From Campylobacterota bacterium (lineage in GTDB: Bacteria; Campylobacterota; Campylobacteria; Campylobacterales; Sulfurospirillaceae): a stretch of 5,032 bases of DNA. Positions 1 to 5,032 of this stretch are shown here, one piece after another. The first letter of the stretch is position 1; each line of letters begins with the position of its first letter. The position numbers and the translations under genes are program-made. The notes beneath the pieces were generated by a model. It was not told the origin of the DNA. It ran no database searches and worked only from the letters and a program-made list of their open reading frames with translations. The DNA is taken from positions 1 to 5,032 of the forward strand of contig RZYK01000158.1 of the NCBI GenBank assembly GCA_009930355.1, in the 5' to 3' direction.

Positions 1-1
1 A

Positions 2-2656
2 ATGGATAAGGTTCGCATAACTGAAATAGCAAAAGAACTAGGCATGAAAAGTAAAGATATTATTGAAAAGGCAGTTGATATGGGGCTTGATGTTAAAGCA
101 CCTTCCAGTTCTATCAATACAGAAGATGCCGAAAAATTAATGAATTATGTATTGACAGGAGAAAATGCACACGCGAGTAAACCTTCATCTGAAACAAAAG
201 TTCCTGAGGTTAAAAAGGTTGAAATTGTCGAAAAGCCTGTCGTGATTGAAAAACCTGCTGTTGAAAAAGTAACTGCTCCAAATAAGACAAAAACAGTTAA
301 AGAAAAAGAGCTTGAGACAGTCACATTAGAACCTGCTTTGTCATCTCTAGCCGATAAAAAAGGTGAAGAAGTCTCTGAGAACAATGAAGAATCAGAAATG
401 GATGAAAAAAGTGATCCTACGAATGTACGAAAGCGTAGAGGCTTGGTGATTGTTAAGAAAAAAAGACCTGAAGTTCAAGAACGCATCATCGAAGAAAAAC
501 GTGAAATGGTTACACCATACGGTTCTCAAGAGCGAGAATCTTCACGTAGTATGGAATCAATGTTTTCAAATGCTTTAAATAATGATTTACAAAAAAAGAA
601 GAAAAAAGTTAAAAAGTTACCTGCTGAGAAAAAAACAAATGCTGAAAAACTTGATATTGCTTTAAATATTGAAATGACCAATACACATATTGATTCAGAT
701 GAAGAAGATATGATTGTTTTGCCTGATTTAAATGAGGGTCTTAAGGTCACAGAAGAAGTCAAAAAGAAAAAGCAGATTGACCCTAGTCAAATTAGAACAA
801 CGAAAAAAACAAATTTTGTTATGCAAGGTATTCAAAGAGTTGGACGTAAAAAAAGACGACGCACCGTCATGACACAAGAAGCAGAAACTATTAGTGCTAT
901 TGAAATTCCTGAAGAGATTCGCGTGTATGAATTTGCTGAAAAAATGAATAAACCTGTGGGCGAAGTGATTAAGGAACTTTTCTCTTTGGGTGTTATGTTT
1001 ACAAAAAATGACTTTCTTGATAAAGATTCGATTGAAATTTTAGCAGACACATTTGGAGTGAATGTTACCACTGTCAATGATCAAGAAGCGTTTGATTACG
1101 TTAAAGCTTATGATGAAGAAGGCGAAGCAGGTGAGCAAAACCTTGTTGAACGTGCACCTGTTATTACCATTATGGGTCACGTTGATCATGGTAAAACGTC
1201 ATTACTTGATTATATTCGTAGTGCAAAAGTTGCTGCGGGTGAAGCAGGTGGAATCACCCAACACGTGGGTGCTTATATGGTTGAAAAAAATGGTCGAAAT
1301 ATTACCTTTATTGATACCCCGGGTCATGAGGCTTTTACGGAGATGCGTTCTCGTGGAGCAAAAGTTACGGATATTGTTATTGTGGTTGTCGCAGCAGATG
1401 ATGGAGTCAAACCTCAAACTAAAGAGGCAGTTGAGCATGCTAAGGCAGCTGGTGTTCCTATTATTATTGCGGTCAATAAAATGGATAAAGAATCTGCCAA
1501 TCCAGATTTAGTGAAAGCTCAGCTAGCAGAGCTTGGTATTACGCCAATTGATTGGGGTGGTGAACATGAATTTGTTCCAGTATCTGCTAAAACAGGTATG
1601 GGTATTGAAGATTTACTGGAGACAATTTTATTACAAGCAGATGTATTAGAACTCAAAGCGGATCCTAGCCGTGAGGTTAAAGCAACGGTTATTGAAAGTT
1701 CACTTGAAAAAGGTCGAGGTCCTGTGGCAACAGTGGTTGTCGAAGATGGTACGATGAGAGTCGGTGATATTGTCGTTGCAGGTGTTGCATTTGGTAAAGT
1801 AAAAGCGCTTCTTAATGACAGAGGTATTGCAGTCAAAGAAGCAAAACCAGGTGAACCTGTCGTTGTCTTGGGACTCAGTGAAGTACCAGGTGCGGGTGAG
1901 ACACTCATTAGCGTTAAAACGGATAAAATTGCACGTGAGTACGCAAAGAAAAAAGCAGAATATTTACGTCAAAAAGAGCTTTCCAAATCAACCAAAGTGA
2001 GTCTTGATGAGCTTAGCGATATGATTGCTGAGGGTGCACTTAAAACGTTACCAGTGATTATTAAAGCGGATGTTCAAGGAAGTTTAGAAGCGATTAAAGG
2101 CAGTTTGGAAAAAATCAGAAACGCTGAAACTAAAGTTAATATTGTAAGTGCAGGTATTGGTGGCATTACAGAAAGTGATGTGGCACTTGCTAGTGCGAGT
2201 TCAGATTGTATTATCTTAGGTTTCCATGTTCGCCCAACAGGTACAGTAAAAGAGAGAGCAAAAAGCTCAGGCGTTGAAATTAAAACGTACAATATTATTT
2301 ATGATTTGATTGATGATGTAACTAATATTGTTACAGGACTTATGGCTCCAGTGATTCGTGAAGAAAATATTGGTCAAGCGATGGTTAGAGAAGTGTTTGC
2401 TGTGCCAAAACTAGGACATATTGCTGGATGTATTGTAACAGATGGTACGATTAACCGTGGTGTGAAAATCAGGGTTATTCGTGATGGTGTGATTATTTAT
2501 GAAGGCAGTGTCTCTTCTTTAAAACGTTTCAAAGACGATGTAAAAGAAGTAGGTAAAGGGTATGAATGTGGTGTAGGCATTGAGGGCTACACGGATATTA
2601 AAGTGGGCGATTATATCGAGAGCTTTAAAGAGGTTGAAGAAAAAGCAAAACTATGA
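2..2656 (+). CDS. infB: Translation initiation factor IF2 (complete, 884 aa)
   Basis: IF2 is the cytoplasmic GTPase that places fMet-tRNA on the 30S subunit and promotes joining of the 50S subunit. An N-terminal IF2_N helical module spans residues 1-50. Residues about 55-290 form a Lys/Glu-rich, low-complexity linker with EKP-type repeats near 78-92 and lysine runs. A second IF2_N-like module lies at about 300-355. The G domain (about 385-555) has G1 GHVDHGKT at 392-399, switch I GGIT ending at T419, G3 DTPGH at 438-442, G4 NKMD at 492-495 and G5 SAK at 528-530. Domain II follows at about 557-640, domain III at about 682-785 and the C-terminal initiator-tRNA-binding domain at about 786-880, with GYECG at 853-857. 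The length is close to that of E. coli IF2 (890 aa), so the gene looks complete. The ATG is at base 2 and the protein begins with a normal IF2_N, which supports this start; its RBS lies upstream of the window. The stop overlaps the rbfA start. Confidence 0.98.
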   Translation: MDKVRITEIAKELGMKSKDIIEKAVDMGLDVKAPSSSINTEDAEKLMNYVLTGENAHASKPSSETKVPEVKKVEIVEKPVVIEKPAVEKVTAPNKTKTVKEKELETVTLEPALSSLADKKGEEVSENNEESEMDEKSDPTNVRKRRGLVIVKKKRPEVQERIIEEKREMVTPYGSQERESSRSMESMFSNALNNDLQKKKKKVKKLPAEKKTNAEKLDIALNIEMTNTHIDSDEEDMIVLPDLNEGLKVTEEVKKKKQIDPSQIRTTKKTNFVMQGIQRVGRKKRRRTVMTQEAETISAIEIPEEIRVYEFAEKMNKPVGEVIKELFSLGVMFTKNDFLDKDSIEILADTFGVNVTTVNDQEAFDYVKAYDEEGEAGEQNLVERAPVITIMGHVDHGKTSLLDYIRSAKVAAGEAGGITQHVGAYMVEKNGRNITFIDTPGHEAFTEMRSRGAKVTDIVIVVVAADDGVKPQTKEAVEHAKAAGVPIIIAVNKMDKESANPDLVKAQLAELGITPIDWGGEHEFVPVSAKTGMGIEDLLETILLQADVLELKADPSREVKATVIESSLEKGRGPVATVVVEDGTMRVGDIVVAGVAFGKVKALLNDRGIAVKEAKPGEPVVVLGLSEVPGAGETLISVKTDKIAREYAKKKAEYLRQKELSKSTKVSLDELSDMIAEGALKTLPVIIKADVQGSLEAIKGSLEKIRNAETKVNIVSAGIGGITESDVALASASSDCIILGFHVRPTGTVKERAKSSGVEIKTYNIIYDLIDDVTNIVTGLMAPVIREENIGQAMVREVFAVPKLGHIAGCIVTDGTINRGVKIRVIRDGVIIYEGSVSSLKRFKDDVKEVGKGYECGVGIEGYTDIKVGDYIESFKEVEEKAKL
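592..598 (+). other. A AAA AAG heptamer in the infB linker
   Basis: Within the lysine-rich linker of IF2 (residues about 197-199) the frame reads CAA AAA AAG, which contains the A AAA AAG heptamer known from E. coli dnaX -1 frameshifting. A -1 shift would end at TAA 610-612 and give a product of about 203 residues. Lysine codon runs make this motif common by chance, and I did not identify a stimulatory stem-loop. Confidence 0.25.
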
Positions 2657-3030
2657 TGGATAAAAGTATTAAAATCCAACGTACGCAGAGTGTTTTAAAA
2701 GAGCTCATCCCAGAAGCGATCAGTACCCTTGAAGATGAGATGCTTCGAGGAGTTTGTGTCATTGATGTGGAGTGTAGCCGTGGAAAATACGATGCGATTG
2801 TCTATTTGGATGGTTCTGTCTATGATGAAGCAGAGAAACGTTATATTCTTTCACATTTAGACCGTGTACAACGTCATATTCAAACACATTGTATGCAAGT
2901 TGAGGGATGGTTTAGATGTCCTCATTTTCGTTTCCGTTTTGATGATAGCTTAGAGCGTCAAAATAAGATGGATGCATTGTTTGCCAAAGTAGCAGAAGAG
3001 TTAGAAAAAGGGAAAAAAAGCGATGATTGA
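2653..3030 (+). CDS. rbfA: Ribosome-binding factor A (30S maturation)
   Basis: RbfA is a small KH-fold protein that binds the immature 30S subunit and assists late processing and folding of 16S rRNA. The 125-residue product matches the family in length and layout. It has an N-terminal helix (RTQSVLKELIPEAI, about 10-23), a strand with the VECSRGKYDAIVYLD block (about 39-53, equivalent to the usual 'vevs.d...a.Vyv' segment), a middle helix at about 58-80, and the hallmark C-terminal RFRFDDSLER at 93-102. The canonical Ala-x-Gly bend of the RbfA KH helices is not evident; the equivalent place reads VQR (72-74). The start is an ATGA overlap with the infB stop. A second ATG follows directly at 2656 and could also serve. 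There is no well-placed Shine-Dalgarno (AAAGAGG at 2627-2633 is too distant), so translational coupling to infB is likely. The gene overlaps rimP by 8 bases. Confidence 0.93.
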   Translation: MMDKSIKIQRTQSVLKELIPEAISTLEDEMLRGVCVIDVECSRGKYDAIVYLDGSVYDEAEKRYILSHLDRVQRHIQTHCMQVEGWFRCPHFRFRFDDSLERQNKMDALFAKVAEELEKGKKSDD

Positions 3031-3451
3031 TACAGAACAATTGATTAAAATTATAGAGAGCTGTGGTGTTAGCCTTTATGATACAGAAGTCGCTAGTGAA
3101 TTTGATAAGAAAATTTTTCGTATTTACATTACTTCAAAAGAGGGAATTAATTTAGATAAATGTGCGGAAGTCAGTCGTATTTTATCACCTATTTTTGACG
3201 TTGAGCCTCCATTAGAAGGCGAATATCTTTTTGAAGTGAGCTCTCCTGGTATTGAGCGAAAGCTTCTTAAACCTGAACACTTTAGTGCCTCTGTGGGTGA
3301 AAAAGTGAAGATTAAGCTTAAAAATAAAGAGAAATTTATTGGTATTTTAGAAGGATTTGAAAACAATACTCTTCAGGTGCGTATTGAAAACGAGTTAAAA
3401 GAGATTGCCCTTGAAGAGATTGAAAAAGCCCGTACTTATTTTGAATGGTAA
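3023..3451 (+). CDS. rimP: Ribosome maturation factor RimP
   Basis: RimP (formerly YhbC/DUF150) binds the free 30S subunit and is needed for its efficient maturation. The 142-residue product shows the two-domain layout. The N-terminal alpha/beta domain (about 1-82) has GVSLYDTE at 15-22, IFRIYI at 31-36, the helix LDKCAEVSRILSPIFD at 44-59 and the signature FEVSSPGIERKL at 70-81. A C-terminal SH3-like domain (about 88-142) carries VGEKVKIKLK and a short beta-rich tail. The ATG sits in the last codons of rbfA (8-base overlap). A weak purine stretch, AAGGGA at about 3008-3013, lies roughly 9 bases upstream. In E. coli rimP precedes nusA-infB, whereas here it follows rbfA with no nusA between, an arrangement I recall from Campylobacter and Helicobacter. 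The gene ends Glu-Trp-stop, and the stop shares a base with the proposed ribD start. Confidence 0.95.
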   Translation: MIDTEQLIKIIESCGVSLYDTEVASEFDKKIFRIYITSKEGINLDKCAEVSRILSPIFDVEPPLEGEYLFEVSSPGIERKLLKPEHFSASVGEKVKIKLKNKEKFIGILEGFENNTLQVRIENELKEIALEEIEKARTYFEW

Positions 3452-4458
3452 TGCTATCTGATACATCGCTGATGCAAAAAGCATTGGATGCGGCATGGCC
3501 GTATCAAGTGCTTACATTCCCTAATCCTTCTGTGGGCGCAGTTGTCAGTAATGATGCTGGAGAGATTTTAGGCATTGGAGCGCACCACAAGGCAGGAATG
3601 CCACATGCTGAAGTTTTAGCGCTTAAAGAAGCGTATCTTGCGTTAACTCATGATAAACGCATTGAAGCACTGAGTGATTCAATGGCGTTACACACCTTTT
3701 TAAAAGAAAATCATCAAGGCCTTTTTTCAAATCTCTCTTTACATGTAACGCTTGAACCGTGTAACCATTTTGGAAAAACTCCTCCATGTTCCTCTTTAAT
3801 CGAAGCTTTAGGCATTAAGCGTGTAGTCATTGGCTCTTTTGATGAGAGTGAAAATGCCAAAGGGGGTGGAGTATATTTGCAAAGCAGGGGTGTTAATGTC
3901 AGCTTTGGATGCCTTAAAGAGGCGTGTGATACTCTTTTAACTCCTTTTACATGTAAAGAAAAACAAGAGCCTTTCATTTTTTTTAAATTGGCTTTGAGCG
4001 CCAACAAGGTTGCGACAGGCGGGACGATAACTTCGCTTGATTCTCGCACGATGGTACATCGATTGAGGGATTGCTGTGATTTAATGGTCATTGGTGGCAA
4101 TACTGTTCGAATCGATCGTCCAACGCTTGATGCACGCTTGTGTGAAGGAAAAGCGCCTGATATTTTAATTTATTCACATAGCCCTGAATTTGATAAGAGT
4201 ATCCCTCTTTTTCATATTCCTAATCGTCATGTTTTTGTGGATTCAACGCTAGAAAGCATCAAGAACTATTCGATGGTGATGATTGAAGGCGGAGCAGGTA
4301 TGCTTAAAGCAATGGAAGATCAAGTAGAGTGGTATTTAATTTTTCAATCGCCTCACGAAAAAGAAGGCGAAGCAATAGCTTTGCCAAAAGGGCTTCAAAA
4401 AGTTTTCTCCCAAGCGGTTGGTGAAGATACGATGAGTTGGTATAAACGTGTTTGGTAA
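3451..4458 (+). CDS. ribD: Bifunctional riboflavin deaminase/reductase RibD
   Basis: RibD catalyses two steps of riboflavin synthesis: deamination of the pyrimidine made by GTP cyclohydrolase II, then NADPH-dependent reduction of its ribose side chain. Numbering is from the ATG at 3451 (335 aa). The cytidine-deaminase-like domain has PNPSVGAVV (25-33), the zinc/catalytic HAE (H52, E54) and the second zinc motif EPCNHFGKTPPC with ligands C104 and C113. The reductase domain starts near residue 175 and keeps GGNTVRIDRP (215-224) and EGG (279-281). About 27 extra residues lie between HAEVLAL and VTLEPC compared with E. coli. The reductase half is shorter than usual and has SANK (183-186) where SLDG is typical. 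I chose the start for its TAATG overlap with rimP; an in-frame ATG at 3445 and another at 3472 are alternatives. No Shine-Dalgarno is visible, so reinitiation is likely. A T8 tract sits at the domain boundary. Confidence 0.93.
   Translation: MLSDTSLMQKALDAAWPYQVLTFPNPSVGAVVSNDAGEILGIGAHHKAGMPHAEVLALKEAYLALTHDKRIEALSDSMALHTFLKENHQGLFSNLSLHVTLEPCNHFGKTPPCSSLIEALGIKRVVIGSFDESENAKGGGVYLQSRGVNVSFGCLKEACDTLLTPFTCKEKQEPFIFFKLALSANKVATGGTITSLDSRTMVHRLRDCCDLMVIGGNTVRIDRPTLDARLCEGKAPDILIYSHSPEFDKSIPLFHIPNRHVFVDSTLESIKNYSMVMIEGGAGMLKAMEDQVEWYLIFQSPHEKEGEAIALPKGLQKVFSQAVGEDTMSWYKRVW
3977..3984 (+). other. T8 tract between the two RibD domains
   Basis: Eight T in a row encode Ile-Phe-Phe at about residues 176-178 of RibD, where the deaminase half ends and the reductase begins. 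In the ribD frame the last seven T form T TTT TTT. A -1 shift meets TAA at 3984-3986 at once, and a +1 shift meets TGA at 3995-3997. Slippage in either direction would leave a deaminase-only protein. The sequence shows the tract; its use is inference. Confidence 0.35.
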
Positions 4459-5032
4459 TGACTTTTTTTGGTATGAAGCTTTAATTGTCTTGTTTGCAGG
4501 CATTGTTCATGGAACTTTAGGCTTTGGTTTTCCTATGATGGCAACACCGCTTTTTGCACTTTTTTTAGACCTTAAAAAAGCGGTTCTTTTTACACTTTTT
4601 CCTACCATTGCCGTTAATTTTTTAAGCCTAAAACGAGATAATTCATTTGGAGAAATCTGGAGAGCCTATCGGTTATTAATTGCGAGCGTTATTGTAGGAA
4701 GTATTTTAGGGACAAATTTATTGGTGCTCTATTACACACCTTATTACAAACTCGTTTTGGCAAGTGTTATTCTACTTTATCTCAATAAAGAAAGACTCAA
4801 AATTTCACTCACACGAAGTGTCGCAACACACCCTATTTATATGACCATGATTTTTGGTTTTTTAAGTGGTATTGTCGGTGGTATTGCTAATATTATGATT
4901 CCTGTTTTGATTATTTTAATTTTAGAGCTCAACTTAGACAAAAAGCGCGCTATTGGCGTGATGAGCTTTTGTTTTATTACCAATAAAATACTTCAGGTTT
5001 TTATTTTTACGTATCATGGCAATTTAACGTTT
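4448..5032 (+). CDS. TauE/SafE (TSUP) family membrane transporter, 3' truncated by window edge
   Basis: This is an open frame of 195 codons that reaches the right edge without a stop. The product is very hydrophobic, with likely membrane segments at about 10-38, 43-60, 74-96, 99-112, 131-165 and 168-188. It shows the duplicated TSUP architecture: a first half-repeat with AGIVHGTLGFGFPMMATPLF (17-36) and a second with SGIVGGIANIMIPVLIIL (140-157). Each is followed by a helix opening LDLKKAV or LDKKRAIG. The family exports or imports small organic or sulfur anions such as sulfite, sulfoacetate or thiosulfate; the substrate cannot be read from the sequence. The frame is open only from 4436, and the sole conventional start before the first membrane segment is GTG at 4448, inside ribD (11-base overlap). 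The first in-frame ATG comes at codon 30, inside the first motif, and is unlikely. The more attractive ATG at 4458 is out of frame unless a T7 tract shifts. Function class is confident; the exact start is not. Confidence 0.85.
   Translation, partial: MFGNDFFWYEALIVLFAGIVHGTLGFGFPMMATPLFALFLDLKKAVLFTLFPTIAVNFLSLKRDNSFGEIWRAYRLLIASVIVGSILGTNLLVLYYTPYYKLVLASVILLYLNKERLKISLTRSVATHPIYMTMIFGFLSGIVGGIANIMIPVLIILILELNLDKKRAIGVMSFCFITNKILQVFIFTYHGNLTF
4458..4484 (+). other. Out-of-frame restart ATG with 8-codon mini-ORF
   Basis: The ribD stop and an ATG overlap as TAATG. Read from this ATG the product would be MTFFGMKL, ending at TAA 4482-4484. After the T7 tract a -1 shift would give MTFFWYEAL and join the transporter frame. 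It could be a decoy, a leader peptide, or the true transporter start with a slipped or miscounted T tract. Confidence 0.4.
4463..4469 (+). other. T7 tract / candidate slippery heptamer at transporter start
   Basis: There are seven T in a row. In the frame of the ATG at 4458 this is T TTT TTT (codons ACT TTT TTT GGT), the ideal X XXY YYZ heptamer for -1 slippage. The -1 frame continues TGG TAT GAA into the transporter. In the GTG-4448 frame the tract is simply read as GAC TTT TTT TGG. Confidence 0.45.

Noticed and set aside
500..900. Possible internal start codons for a shorter IF2 isoform
   Set aside because: Several in-frame ATG codons occur in the linker, but none has a convincing Shine-Dalgarno at the right spacing, so no isoform start can be supported.
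1062..1511. A 149-codon + strand open frame inside the infB G domain
   Set aside because: It overlaps the highly conserved IF2 G-domain codons in another frame and its product is a Leu/Lys-rich shadow with no recognisable domain.
1519..1908. A 129-codon minus strand open frame opposite infB
   Set aside because: It is low-complexity Ser/Thr/Pro-rich, as expected for the reverse complement of a coding gene, with no family resemblance and no independent start context.
3380..3460. A promoter or FMN riboswitch ahead of ribD
   Set aside because: There is no intergenic space; ribD overlaps rimP, and I see neither FMN aptamer-like sequence nor a convincing -10/-35 pair in the rimP end.
3714..4100. 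A 128-codon minus strand open frame opposite ribD
   Set aside because: It lies wholly antisense to conserved RibD motifs and looks like a codon-bias shadow; the other minus strand frames in the window are rejected for the same reason.
4440..4500. A terminator after ribD using the T7 tract
   Set aside because: No GC-rich hairpin precedes the T run, and the tract lies inside the next coding frame.

Overview
The window is a gene-dense, AT-rich stretch read entirely on the + strand. It holds five protein genes joined end to end with overlapping junctions: infB, rbfA, rimP, ribD and the 5' part of a TauE/SafE (TSUP) membrane transporter gene. The protein sequences and the order infB-rbfA-rimP suggest Campylobacterota (formerly Epsilonproteobacteria), most like a free-living Sulfurospirillum/Sulfurimonas-type organism. 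That placement comes from recalled gene order and protein style, not from a database search.

Layout: infB (translation initiation factor IF2) starts at base 2, so its ribosome binding site and promoter lie outside the window. rbfA begins in an ATGA overlap with the infB stop. rimP begins 8 bases before the end of rbfA. ribD begins in a TAATG overlap with the rimP stop. The transporter ORF overlaps the end of ribD and runs off the right edge. There is no intergenic space, and I see no terminator, RNA gene, mobile element, CRISPR array or riboswitch.

Function: the first three genes serve 30S subunit maturation (RbfA, RimP) and subunit joining with initiator tRNA placement (IF2). ribD makes the bifunctional deaminase/reductase of riboflavin synthesis. 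It and the transporter look like passengers on the same transcript, with expression probably tied to the upstream genes by translational coupling.

This is mostly an ordinary housekeeping region and I found no new multi-gene system. The most interesting spot is the ribD/transporter junction. There the obvious ATG restart, in the same TGGTAATG context as the rimP/ribD junction, is in the wrong frame for the transporter. A T7 tract, which forms a perfect U UUU UUU slippery heptamer in that ATG's frame, would restore the frame by a -1 ribosomal shift or by one extra T. A similar T8 tract sits exactly between the two domains of RibD, with a stop codon immediately in the -1 frame.
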